NCBI GenBank assembly: GCA_964556895.1
Contig: CAZKYC010000023.1
Span: forward strand, 1-51,913
Reading direction: 5' to 3'
Length of the DNA: 51,913 nucleotides
From: Hinthialibacter sp964556895
Lineage (GTDB): Bacteria > Hinthialibacterota > Hinthialibacteria > Hinthialibacterales > Hinthialibacteraceae
The position numbers and the translations under genes were made by a program. Below, in pieces: positions 1 to 8,837 of the stretch. Every line of letters begins with the position of its first letter. Position 1 is the stretch's first letter. The notes under the pieces were generated by a model that saw only the letters and a program-made list of their open reading frames with translations, was not told the origin of the DNA and made no database searches.

Positions 1-86
1 TAAGTAGTTATGGATTTGTAATACTATGCTTTTCTCTGCAGACAGAATTTCAATTGATTTACAACAAACATTGATCATGAATTGAG

Positions 87-114
87 TTGACTTTTTATTT
101 GACTTTTTTAATAA
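87..114 (+). promoter_or_regulatory. possible promoter upstream of the cytochrome-type gene
   Basis: TTGACT at 87-92 and TAATAA at 109-114 are separated by 16 bases, a weak sigma70-like pair in an AT-rich leader. TTGACT occurs again at 99-104, forming a 12-base tandem repeat, so the match may be compositional. Bases 1-86 hold no other feature I can support. Confidence 0.28.
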
Positions 115-176
115 TGTTAAACGATGTACGACACTCTGTTTTTTATTCATCATTATGAACTTAAGGATGTAAGTCA

Positions 177-2738
177 TTGCGCCTTTTTTATTTACCCTTA
201 CCGGCTTTGTTAATCGCTTCAATTCCATTTCATGTTCATTGCGCCCAGCTTGACGCGTCGACACATACAGTTGATTTCACAAAAACAATCTACCCCATTT
301 TTGCGCGATCATGTATCGAGTGTCATGGTGAAAGCCAACAACTCGCGAACCTACGTTTAGATGGAAAAGACGCCGCCATGAAAGGCGGCTGGAGCGGTGA
401 AATCATCAAGCCGGGCGAACCTGATGATAGCCTTTTGGTTACACGAATCGCTGGCGACTCGATGGGGCCTCAGATGCCGATGGGGGCGGAGCCGCTCAGC
501 GATCATGAAATTGCTGCAATCAAAGCGTGGGTCAAACAAGGCGCTGACTGGCCTGAGCAGGTGGGTGCCCAAAAAACCATCGTGAAAAAACACTGGGCGT
601 ATCAACGCCCGGTTTTTCCCTTGCCGCCGATTCCGTCGAACCCAAAATGGGCGCGCAACCCAATCGACCGGTATGTGTTAAACAAACTGGATGAAGAAGG
701 CCTTTCACCATCGCCCGAAGCGTCAAAAGAGACGCTCATTCGCCGCGTCTATCTCGACCTGATTGGCCTGCCGCCTGAGCCGGACGAAGTCGACGCCTAT
801 CTCGAAGACGCTTCTGATAGCGCCTACGAAAACGTTGTGAATAATCTTCTGGCTTCTCCTCATTATGGTGAACGCTGGGCGTCGCATTGGCTTGACCTCG
901 CCCGCTTCGCCGATTCGCATGGGTTTGAAAAAGACCGCGCCCGCGAGATTTGGCCCTTTCGCGATTGGGTCATTGAAGCATTAAACGACGATAAGCCGTT
1001 TGACCAATTCACCATCGAACAAATCGCCGGCGACATGCTGCCTGGCGCCAATCAAGATCAAATCGTTGCGACTGGCTTTCACCGAAACTCAATGATTAAC
1101 GAAGAAGGCGGCGTTAACCAGGAACAATACCGCATTGAGGCCGTCATCGACCGCACTAACACCACAGCGTCAATCTGGCTGGGCGCGACCATGGCCTGCG
1201 CCCAATGTCACACCCATAAGTACGATCCATTCACTCAAAAAGACTATTACCGATTTATGGCGTTCTTTAATAACCACGCGCCGGAGATTCGGCAAATCCA
1301 AAGTTTTGAAGCGCGAGCCGATGGCCCAACCGTCACGTTGTATACACCCGAAGAACACCGATTGATTGATGAAATTCAACCCCAGATTGATACACTCGAC
1401 CAGACGCTTTCAACCATGACGTCAGCATTAAAAAAAGAAAAGGCGAATTGGGAAGAGCAATCACGCTTTGACGCCTTGTCATGGATGGCGTTCTTGCCCA
1501 AGAAAGAGGTCAACATCCCCAAAGACGTGATGGCGATTTTGTACACGCCGCACAGCAAACGAAGCGAGAAACAAACCAAACGATTGGCCAACTATTGGCT
1601 TTCTATCGCGCCGTCACTCAGCGACGAGCGGCGCCTGCGCTCGAATCTTGCCAAGCAACTGCCAAGGAGCGTCCCAACCACAATGGTCATGGCTGAGATG
1701 GAGAAGCCGCGAGAGACGTTTATCTTTGAAGGCGGCAGTTATCTATCCCCTGGCGAACAAGTTACGCCTGACGTTCCTCGCGTGTTGCCGCCGCTGCCGC
1801 CCGACGCTCCGCGCAACCGTCTCGGGTTAGCGCGCTGGCTGGTGAGTGAGCGAAATCCACTTACCGCCCGCGTATTTGTCAACCGCGTCTGGGAACAACT
1901 CTTCGGTCACGGCCTGGTCAAAACGACTGAAGACTTTGGCGCGCGAGGCGAGGCGCCGGTAAACCAAGATTTGCTGGATTATCTTGCGGTTCGGTTCATG
2001 CAGGATGGGTGGAGCGTGAAGTCATTGCTCTTCACCATTGTGACCTCCGCCGCCTATCGCCAAGATTCAACCATGACTGAAGAGGTGTGGGAAAAAGACC
2101 CCGACAACCGTCTTCTCGCCAGAGGGCCGCGATTTCGCTTGCCTGCCGAACATATCCGCGACCAGGCGTTGGCCGCCAGCGGTTTGTTGAACCCAAAAAT
2201 TGGCGGACCCAGCGTGTTTCCGTTTCAACCCGAAGGTATTTGGAACATGCCCTATAGCAGCGAAAAATGGACTATGAGCCAAAACGGCGACCAATACCGT
2301 CGTGGGGTGTATACCCACTTACAACGCACGGCGCCATACCCCGCGTTCACCTCATTTGACGCTACCAGCCGTGAAATATCCTGTACGCGCCGAATTCGCA
2401 CCAACACGCCGCTTCAAGCGCTGGTTACGTTGAACGACCCCGCATTCTTTGAATCGGCCCAGGCACTGGCGCGGCTGATGAAAGACACTGCTGAAGACAA
2501 GATTGAGTCAGGGATTGAATTCGGTTACCGCCGTTCAATTGTAAGGTTGCCGACCGAGGCGGAGACAGACCGGTTAGTTGACTATTACCAGTCGATGTTG
2601 GCGTTTTACCAAGGCGACAATGAGAAAGCCAAGAAGGTTGCAGGCGACGATTTTGGCGATATGACGGCCCAAATGGCCGCCTGGACCATGACCGCAAACG
2701 TGATTTTGAACTTAGATGAAACCTTGAACAAAACCTGA
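177..2738 (+). CDS. PSCyt1-DUF1549-DUF1553 cytochrome-type protein (planctomycete family)
   Basis: Exported protein of the planctomycete-style family that joins a cytochrome-c-like head to DUF1549 (PSD1) and DUF1553; the biochemical role of the family is unsettled. The start is TTG at 177, preceded 8 bases upstream by AAGGAT; the first residues form a signal peptide ending near HVHCA (residue 23). A heme-type CIECH lies at residues 46-50, with DUF1549 at about 155-375 (it contains the second cysteine motif CAQCH near 341) and DUF1553 at about 560-820. At 853 residues it is on the short side for the family. It sits immediately upstream of a DUF1501 gene, the usual partner, so the two are probably co-transcribed. 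Export and family are well supported; electron transfer is inferred from the CxxCH only. Confidence 0.9.
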   Translation: MRLFYLPLPALLIASIPFHVHCAQLDASTHTVDFTKTIYPIFARSCIECHGESQQLANLRLDGKDAAMKGGWSGEIIKPGEPDDSLLVTRIAGDSMGPQMPMGAEPLSDHEIAAIKAWVKQGADWPEQVGAQKTIVKKHWAYQRPVFPLPPIPSNPKWARNPIDRYVLNKLDEEGLSPSPEASKETLIRRVYLDLIGLPPEPDEVDAYLEDASDSAYENVVNNLLASPHYGERWASHWLDLARFADSHGFEKDRAREIWPFRDWVIEALNDDKPFDQFTIEQIAGDMLPGANQDQIVATGFHRNSMINEEGGVNQEQYRIEAVIDRTNTTASIWLGATMACAQCHTHKYDPFTQKDYYRFMAFFNNHAPEIRQIQSFEARADGPTVTLYTPEEHRLIDEIQPQIDTLDQTLSTMTSALKKEKANWEEQSRFDALSWMAFLPKKEVNIPKDVMAILYTPHSKRSEKQTKRLANYWLSIAPSLSDERRLRSNLAKQLPRSVPTTMVMAEMEKPRETFIFEGGSYLSPGEQVTPDVPRVLPPLPPDAPRNRLGLARWLVSERNPLTARVFVNRVWEQLFGHGLVKTTEDFGARGEAPVNQDLLDYLAVRFMQDGWSVKSLLFTIVTSAAYRQDSTMTEEVWEKDPDNRLLARGPRFRLPAEHIRDQALAASGLLNPKIGGPSVFPFQPEGIWNMPYSSEKWTMSQNGDQYRRGVYTHLQRTAPYPAFTSFDATSREISCTRRIRTNTPLQALVTLNDPAFFESAQALARLMKDTAEDKIESGIEFGYRRSIVRLPTEAETDRLVDYYQSMLAFYQGDNEKAKKVAGDDFGDMTAQMAAWTMTANVILNLDETLNKT

Positions 2739-2755
2739 TGAAGGATTTGGCCGGA

Positions 2756-4225
2756 ATGAAAAATAATAACAACGAAGCTCAGATTCAAACGGTCAAAGAA
2801 GTCGAAGCGACCACCCGCCGTTATTTCTTGCGTGAATCGGGGCTGGGATTGGGCGCGATTGCTCTCACATCCTTGCTTCAACAATCCGGCTATTCCGCGC
2901 TAAAGGCGCCAGCGAACCCGTTGGCGGTGCGCCCTCCTCATTTCGCCGCTAAAGCCAAGCGTGTCATCTTTCTTCACATGGCGGGCGCTCCATCTCAATT
3001 AGATTTGTTTGACCCAAAACCCACGCTCAATCAATACAATGGCGAACCTTGCCCGGATGAATTTCTAGAAGGCGACCAGTTTGCATTTATTCGCGGCACG
3101 CCGAAACTACTTGGCTCACCATACGAGTTCAAACAACACGGCCAGTCAGGCGTGGTAATTTCAGAGCTCATGCCTCATTTGGCTGAGATCGCCGACGACA
3201 TCGCGGTCATCAAGTCGATGCACACCGACCAGTTTAACCACGCCCCGGCGCAATTGTTCATGTTGAATGGGTGGTTTCAACCGGGCCGCCCCAGCATGGG
3301 CTCATGGCTGACATACGGCCTGGGGACCGAAAACAGTGACCTACCGGGATACGTCGTATTGACCTCAGTGAAACAGCCTGACGGCGGCAAATCGTGTTGG
3401 AGCAGCGGTTTTTTGCCGACCATTTACCAGGGCGTTGAGTTTCGCTCTAAGGGCGACCCCGTCTTGTTTGTATCAAACCCTGACGGCGTACCTCACAACA
3501 TTCGCGAAGAATCTATTGACGCTATCAATGACATCAACCAAATGTCGTTTGAGAAAGTCGGCGATCCTGAAATTCTCACCCGTATGGGGCAATATGAATT
3601 GGCGTTTCGCATGCAGAGCAGCGTACCTGAACTGATGGATGTGTCGAAAGAGCCAGAGTCTGTCCATGAAGCCTACGGAACGCAGCCAGGCAAAGCGTCG
3701 TTTGCCAACAACTGCCTGCTGGCGCGGCGCTTGGTCGAGCGCGGCGTGAGAATGGTGCAACTTCATCATTGGGGGTGGGATTCTCACGGGACAGGTACAG
3801 GCGACGATATCATGCACTCACTGCCGCAACGCTGCCGCGAGACCGATAAGCCCATCGCCGCGTTGATTAAAGACCTTAAACAACGGGGGCTTTTGGATGA
3901 AACCCTGGTCGTGTGGGGCGGGGAATTTGGCCGCACCCCCATGAATGAGGCGCGCAATGGCTCGACCTTCTTAGGCCGCGACCACCACCCCCACGCATTC
4001 ACTATGTGGATGGCGGGAGGCGGCGTAAATGCGGGAACAACTATCGGTAAGACCGACGACCTGGGTTATCATGTTGTCGAAGATAAGGTGCACGTCCATG
4101 ATTTACACGCCACCATTCTTCATTTAATGGGGATTAACCATACCCAACTCACCTACCGCTTCCAAGGCCGCGATTTTCGACTTACTGATGTGTTTGGTGA
4201 TGTTGTAGACAAACTGACCGGGTAA
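2756..4225 (+). CDS. DUF1501 protein, Tat-exported
   Basis: DUF1501 family protein, distantly related to the alkaline phosphatase/sulfatase superfamily; substrate unknown. The N-terminus carries a twin-arginine signal (TTRRYFLRES followed by a hydrophobic stretch), and the mature part starts with the family-typical KRVIFLHMAGAPSQ block. WGWDSHG, GEFGRTP and GRDHHP near the middle and C-terminal third are likely metal or active-site segments. An ATG at 2738 overlaps the upstream stop by one base. The ATG at 2756 has AAGGAT 9 bases upstream, so I use it; both give the same domain content. This gene and the DUF1549/DUF1553 gene before it form the standard two-gene unit of the family. Confidence 0.9.
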   Translation: MKNNNNEAQIQTVKEVEATTRRYFLRESGLGLGAIALTSLLQQSGYSALKAPANPLAVRPPHFAAKAKRVIFLHMAGAPSQLDLFDPKPTLNQYNGEPCPDEFLEGDQFAFIRGTPKLLGSPYEFKQHGQSGVVISELMPHLAEIADDIAVIKSMHTDQFNHAPAQLFMLNGWFQPGRPSMGSWLTYGLGTENSDLPGYVVLTSVKQPDGGKSCWSSGFLPTIYQGVEFRSKGDPVLFVSNPDGVPHNIREESIDAINDINQMSFEKVGDPEILTRMGQYELAFRMQSSVPELMDVSKEPESVHEAYGTQPGKASFANNCLLARRLVERGVRMVQLHHWGWDSHGTGTGDDIMHSLPQRCRETDKPIAALIKDLKQRGLLDETLVVWGGEFGRTPMNEARNGSTFLGRDHHPHAFTMWMAGGGVNAGTTIGKTDDLGYHVVEDKVHVHDLHATILHLMGINHTQLTYRFQGRDFRLTDVFGDVVDKLTG

Positions 4226-4623
4226 AATCTACAAAAAAGAAGGGTTTAATTAAGAATATTAATAAATTATATTTGTAGATTGATATTCCTCCCTCATACT
4301 AGCGAAAAATTAGCACCTGCTTAACGCTATCTAAACAAATCATCTGTTAAATCTTCAATTGAATTCGGCGTCTTGAACACAATCATCTCAGCTTGTCTAG
4401 TCAACTATAGCTGTGAATAACAGAGGTTATACGGTTGGATTTTTATCCTAAATCTCAGTCCGTAAGGCTCTGGATTCTTATTTTATCGGATTTATGAATG
4501 TTCTGTCTGAAAACTGATTTTGGATGGAAAGGAGGTAAGGCGACGACCAATTTAACTCAATCATCCCAACCATTTAACGTATGAAGCATGTAGGAACCAC
4601 GACGTATATACTAAAGAGGAGAA
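4226..4623. other. 398-base gene-free leader region
   Basis: AT-rich gap between the DUF1501 gene and the large secreted protein. No hairpin followed by a T run is visible after 4225. A strong Shine-Dalgarno-like AAAGGAGGT lies at about 4528-4536 but no start codon follows at a usable distance. The true ribosome site of the next gene (AGAGGAG) is just before 4624. I see no convincing promoter pair. Confidence 0.4.
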
Positions 4624-7600
4624 ATGATGATTCGATTCAAGAATGTAAAACTGTTTGTTATGGCTGCGTGTGTAGCGATGGCGCTGCCCGCTTCCAGCCA
4701 GGTGTTACTCGAAGAAAACTTTGACAGTTTGACCTTGGTTCCGTTCGCGGAAGAAACTGGCGGCGACGGTACAGACGTCAGCCCTGACGCTCCGGCTGGC
4801 TGGGTGGTTGATAACAGCCAGATGCCTGCCGCGACCAGCAGTGAAGACGACGGCGTTGTTGACTGGTATGGCTGGTCATTCGCCGACCCTCAAAGTTGGG
4901 CGAACGCCGCTGGCCAACGCCGTCAAGAATTTGTTGACGGTCTCGCCCAAGGCGTTGTCGCGATTGCTGACTCAGATGAGTGGGACGACGCGACAAACAA
5001 CGGCCCGTTTCTCGGCAGCCTGATCACGCCTTCGATTGATCTCTCAGGCGTTACAGGCGCCACTGGACAATTAACTTTCGTATCCAGCTGGCGCCCTGAA
5101 GGCAGCCAATTTGGTTTTATCTACGCCTCGTTTGACGGCGGCGCGGATGTCCAAATTTTCGAAATGAGTTCGAACTCTGCTAGCCCCTTCTATCAAGATG
5201 ATAACTCAATCAGCGAAATCCTCGCGGTTCCGTTCAATATTCCCACGGGCGCTGGCGCGATGACCCTTCGCTTTGAGTATGGTGGAGGCAACAACTGGTG
5301 GTGGGCGATTGATAACGTTCGCGTCGCGGTCGAAAGCCCGACTCCATTGGCGTCACGTTCACTCAGCGCTCCCTCATTCATCGTTGGCGAGCCGGTTAAC
5401 GTCACATTGACGTTGTCATTGATTGAAGGCTTCACCACCGACACACAAGTTGTTGAAACGTTGCCGGTCGGCTGGTCGGCTTCAAATATCAGCAATGGCG
5501 GCGCGGCGAACGGCAACGTAATCACCTGGAACCTCGCAGGCATCAGCGGCGAAACCGTATTGACCTATGACGCGGTCGCTTCTGACAGCACCGCTAGCAA
5601 CGTGTCAATCAGCGGTGAAGTGGGCGGTTTGTTGGCGGTCTCTGGTGAATCTGTTCTGTCACAAATTTCCCCAGTGGGCATCTTCGAAAACCACCTCGAT
5701 GTTGGCGGCCCAGGAGCCGCAGGCAGCGCTACATTTGAAGGCGACACCTACATCATCGAAGGCAGCGGCGCCGACATCTGGGGCAGCGCTGACCAGATGC
5801 ACTTCGCTTACGTGGAAATGAGCGGCCCGTTTGTTATCACCGCCGACGAAGTGTTTGTTGATCCCCTCAGCAGCCAGTCGGATTGGGTCAAAGCGGGCTT
5901 CATGGTTCGCGACAATTTGACTCCAGGTTCAGCCAACGCCTTCGCTGCTGCCCGTGCAGACAACAATTACCGTCCCCAGTTCCGTTCTATTCAAGATGCG
6001 GGATCGGGCGGCGTTGATCCACAAATTCCGTTCAACGTTCACAACGGTAAATTTGAGTTGGAACGCTTGGGTAATACCTTCAATTTCTACTACACCAACG
6101 GAAACGGTGAACGCATCTTCCACGGTTCGACCACACTGACCGGCATTTCTGATCCTGTCTTTGTTGGTTTGGCCGTTACCTCACACGAAGACGGTACGCT
6201 CAGCGCGGCTGAATTCATCAACGTTCAAATCAATCCTTACACATTCACCACTGAGCGCGTCTTGCCAGCGGCCAAGTTCCCCTGGAAAGGCGGCCTCGAC
6301 GGCATCCAAGTCAAAGCCACTCCTCAACCAGGCGAATCGCCCAGCATCACCGTGACGGAAACCGCTCCTGAAGGTTGGGTTTTGAGTAATGTTGTAAAAA
6401 CAATTGGTACAACCTCTGTCTCAGGCAACACCATCACCTGGACGATTCCTTCACTCGACGCCGAAGCGACATTGACCTATGACGCTGACTCGACTGGCGA
6501 TGAAACATCTGCTGAATGGACAGGCAACACAGTCGGCGGCGATTTGAACCTCTCTACACCTGGCCCGCGCAAAGTGTTCGCTTCCGCGCCTGAAGGCTTC
6601 CAGACATTATTGTTCGAAGACTTTGAAGACCTGCCCTTAGGACCGGCGGTTGACGAAAACCCGGCCAATGGCGATGGAACCGACTGGACCCGTGAAACGC
6701 CCGAAGGCTGGACGCGCTTTGATGACGTGCCTGGGTTCGATGATCCAGAACAAGGCCGTGAAGAGTGGAAGGGCTGGTCATTCTCTGACATCGGCTTCTG
6801 GCAGAACGCAGACGGCCAACGCCGTGCTGAGTTCACCTTCGGTCAAGGCACTATCGCTGTCGCCGACCCAGATGAATGGGACGACACTGGCCACGATCCT
6901 GGTACATACAACACCGACATCACAACGCCACCGATTGACATCTCAGCACGCCAGTCAAATGAAATCATCTTGACCTTTGATTCGTCTTGGCGTCCAGAAG
7001 ATACTCAAAGTGCACGTGCTCAAGTCTCTTGGGATGGCGGTGACCGTGAAGATATCTTTGTCTGGTTGTCAGACTCATCATCACCACAATACAAAAACGA
7101 CGATTCAACCAACGAAGCGTTGTTCTTTGTCTTGACGCCTCCAGTTGACGCTCAAACCGTTCAGTTTACATGGGGCATGTTTGACGCGACAAATGACTGG
7201 TGGTGGGCTATCGACAATGTCGCAGTCGCTGCTGACACAGGCGCTGTCCAAATTCCGACGGTTTCGCTTCCTGTGATGGAAGACTTTGAAAGCGTTGAGT
7301 TGGGACCGTTCGTCAACGAGAGCGGCGGCGACGGCTCCGATTGGACCAGCACGCCGCCGTCTAATTGGACAGTAATAAACGACCTGCCTAGCGGTGGTTA
7401 CATCGAATGGGCTGGTTGGTCATTCGCTGATAAAGACGCGTGGGCGCAAGTTGACGACCAACAGCGATCCAGCTTTACAGCCGCGAGTGGCAATGTTGCG
7501 GTCGCTGACCCAGATGAATGGGATGACGGCGGCCCAGGCGCTGGTACGTTCAACACCTTCTTGCGTACGCCATACATTTCATTAGACGGTGTATCTGCCA

Positions 7601-7905
7601 ATGCCGTGACGCTTTCATTTGATTCAAGTTGGCGTCCGGAAGATGACCAAAAGGTTCGCATCGAAGTGTCATTCGACGACGGTGCTCCGGTTGAGTTGCT
7701 GCGTTGGACGTCAAACTCCGCCGACGCGACCTTCCATCCTGACGCGGTCAGTGAATCAATCACTCTGAATGTCGGCAACCCGGCTGGCGCGAACAAAATG
7801 ATGATTTCATTCATCATGTTCGATGCGGGCAACGACTGGTGGTGGGCGATTGACAACATCAACATCACTGAAAGCACGCCGATCATGGATTGGACGCTGT
7901 ATTAA
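4624..7905 (+). CDS. large secreted protein with three repeated beta-sandwich modules
   Basis: 1093-residue exported protein of unknown function. After a signal peptide (cleavage near residue 25) come: module A (about 28-238); a DUF11-like beta domain (about 240-345); a laminin-G/DUF1349-like sandwich (about 350-535); a second DUF11-like domain (about 540-640); module B (about 663-872); and module C (about 884-1084). A, B and C are homologous, each about 200 residues, sharing GWSF, an ADxDEWDD block, SSWRPE and a closing WWWAIDNV-type motif. That ending resembles MAM/choice-of-anchor jelly rolls that bind carbohydrate or other ligands. No PEP-CTERM, LPXTG or dockerin is visible; the protein ends MDWTLY. 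The ribosome site is AGAGGAG, and a strong terminator follows. Carbohydrate or surface adhesion is inference only. Confidence 0.85.
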   Translation: MMIRFKNVKLFVMAACVAMALPASSQVLLEENFDSLTLVPFAEETGGDGTDVSPDAPAGWVVDNSQMPAATSSEDDGVVDWYGWSFADPQSWANAAGQRRQEFVDGLAQGVVAIADSDEWDDATNNGPFLGSLITPSIDLSGVTGATGQLTFVSSWRPEGSQFGFIYASFDGGADVQIFEMSSNSASPFYQDDNSISEILAVPFNIPTGAGAMTLRFEYGGGNNWWWAIDNVRVAVESPTPLASRSLSAPSFIVGEPVNVTLTLSLIEGFTTDTQVVETLPVGWSASNISNGGAANGNVITWNLAGISGETVLTYDAVASDSTASNVSISGEVGGLLAVSGESVLSQISPVGIFENHLDVGGPGAAGSATFEGDTYIIEGSGADIWGSADQMHFAYVEMSGPFVITADEVFVDPLSSQSDWVKAGFMVRDNLTPGSANAFAAARADNNYRPQFRSIQDAGSGGVDPQIPFNVHNGKFELERLGNTFNFYYTNGNGERIFHGSTTLTGISDPVFVGLAVTSHEDGTLSAAEFINVQINPYTFTTERVLPAAKFPWKGGLDGIQVKATPQPGESPSITVTETAPEGWVLSNVVKTIGTTSVSGNTITWTIPSLDAEATLTYDADSTGDETSAEWTGNTVGGDLNLSTPGPRKVFASAPEGFQTLLFEDFEDLPLGPAVDENPANGDGTDWTRETPEGWTRFDDVPGFDDPEQGREEWKGWSFSDIGFWQNADGQRRAEFTFGQGTIAVADPDEWDDTGHDPGTYNTDITTPPIDISARQSNEIILTFDSSWRPEDTQSARAQVSWDGGDREDIFVWLSDSSSPQYKNDDSTNEALFFVLTPPVDAQTVQFTWGMFDATNDWWWAIDNVAVAADTGAVQIPTVSLPVMEDFESVELGPFVNESGGDGSDWTSTPPSNWTVINDLPSGGYIEWAGWSFADKDAWAQVDDQQRSSFTAASGNVAVADPDEWDDGGPGAGTFNTFLRTPYISLDGVSANAVTLSFDSSWRPEDDQKVRIEVSFDDGAPVELLRWTSNSADATFHPDAVSESITLNVGNPAGANKMMISFIMFDAGNDWWWAIDNINITESTPIMDWTLY

Positions 7906-7926
7906 GCGATACGGAACTGATTCGTT

Positions 7927-7965
7927 ATGGGGATGCCGGGAACGGCATCCCCATTTGACTTTTTA
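7927..7965 (+). terminator. intrinsic terminator of the large secreted protein gene
   Basis: Perfect 11-bp stem (ATGGGGATGCC at 7927-7937 with GGCATCCCCAT at 7944-7954), 6-base loop, then a T-rich tail ending in CTTTTT. Confidence 0.85.
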
Positions 7966-8023
7966 ATGGATTGCTGATTGACTTCATCTAAGTAGCTTTT
8001 GAAATCAAATTGAGGTGAAATGA

Positions 8024-8656
8024 ATGCGTAGCACAACAAACGCTTTTACGCTGATTGAACTATTGATAGTTGTCGCCATTATTGGGATATTGGCAGCGAT
8101 TGCCGTGCCCAACTTTTTGAACGCTCAGCTGCGGGCCAAACTGGCCAAAGAAACCGCGCAGATGAAAACGCTGTCTGACGCGCTTGAAATGTATCGCATG
8201 GATAACAACGCGTATCCCAATGACCATGACCTTGACGCGTACAATAATGGCCGTGAACACGGGTTATTTAGTTTGACGTCTCCTGTGTCATATATTGCCA
8301 CGGTTCCACAACAAGTGTTCGTCAACGTCAAACTAAACGCGTCTTTAGGGTTTGGCGATAGTAACGCATATGGACAAGGTGGCCGGCCTGACTATGAAAT
8401 GGGCAGCGGTTCTGACAATTCAGGCAAAGCGCGAATACACGCCTGGAGCCTGATGGGCTTGGGCCCTGACTCAGACGATGATATCGGTACGCACGACCCG
8501 TTTCCATTTGGCGTACATATTCGTCCTTTTGATGTTACCAATGGATTGCTTTCAAACGGTGACAGTTGGCGGGTTGGTGGTGAATTTCAGCGCGGTTGTT
8601 TCTCAGTTGGTTTATTACCAGGAACCATTCAAAAATACGAAGGCGGCTGTTCGTAG
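8024..8656 (+). CDS. type II secretion/type IV pilin-like protein (GspG-like pseudopilin)
   Basis: Prepilin-type protein: a short basic leader, then FTLIELLIVVAIIGILAA and an amphipathic continuation, the classic N-terminal methylation/cleavage helix. The cleavage position carries Ala before Phe rather than the usual Gly. Residues 40-75 (sequence around ALEMYRMDNNAYP) match major pseudopilins such as GspG. The C-terminal half is family-poor and Gly/Asp-rich, as in secreted pilins of planctomycete-like bacteria. It follows the large secreted protein after a terminator; the ribosome site is GAGGTG. No other secretion genes are nearby, so whether it builds a pilus or a secretion pseudopilus is open. 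Its TAG stop lies five bases before a mobile repeat. Confidence 0.9.
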   Translation: MRSTTNAFTLIELLIVVAIIGILAAIAVPNFLNAQLRAKLAKETAQMKTLSDALEMYRMDNNAYPNDHDLDAYNNGREHGLFSLTSPVSYIATVPQQVFVNVKLNASLGFGDSNAYGQGGRPDYEMGSGSDNSGKARIHAWSLMGLGPDSDDDIGTHDPFPFGVHIRPFDVTNGLLSNGDSWRVGGEFQRGCFSVGLLPGTIQKYEGGCS

Positions 8657-8661
8657 ATTCT

Positions 8662-8770
8662 AGAGCGTTTGTCAAAAAAATGTGCGTAAAGCGCGCCCGA
8701 ATCCGCCGCGGCGGACAGCGATAGATACAGTTACATAAACTCAATCCGCACATAATTCTGGCAACCACTA
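8662..8770 (+). repeat. MITE-like element, copy 1
   Basis: About 109 bases bounded by TA dinucleotides with imperfect inverted ends: one end reads TAGAGCGTTTGTCA, the other (reverse strand) TAGTGGTTGCCAGA, and both run on to ATGTGCG. The body matches the copy at 35971-36071 in inverse orientation and the truncated copy at 51860-51913. The centre holds the palindrome TCCGCCGCGGCGGA, which copy 2 lacks. No transposase is present. TA ends fit the IS630/Tc1-mariner style, but that assignment is inference. End positions are good to about one base. Confidence 0.75.
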
Positions 8771-8789
8771 TAAACCATAAAAAATTAAA

Positions 8790-8817
8790 GGCGGTGGGAT
8801 TTCCCACCGCCTTTTTT
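8790..8817. terminator. bidirectional terminator between pseudopilin and fasciclin genes
   Basis: Perfect GGCGGTGGGA / TCCCACCGCC stem followed by TTTTTT on the + strand; an A-rich run on the other side gives a T tail for the minus-strand fasciclin transcript. It separates two convergent genes. Confidence 0.85.
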
Positions 8818-8837
8818 GTGACTATGTTCTCTGGAAT

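Noticed and set aside
4528..4540. strong Shine-Dalgarno-like AAAGGAGGT
   Set aside because: No start codon at usable spacing and no ORF; treated as incidental.
7398..7886. 162-codon minus-strand frame
   Set aside because: Antisense shadow inside the repeated secreted protein; no start signal or domain.
8535..8807. 90-codon minus-strand frame
   Set aside because: Covers MITE copy 1 and pseudopilin antisense; composition is repeat-derived.
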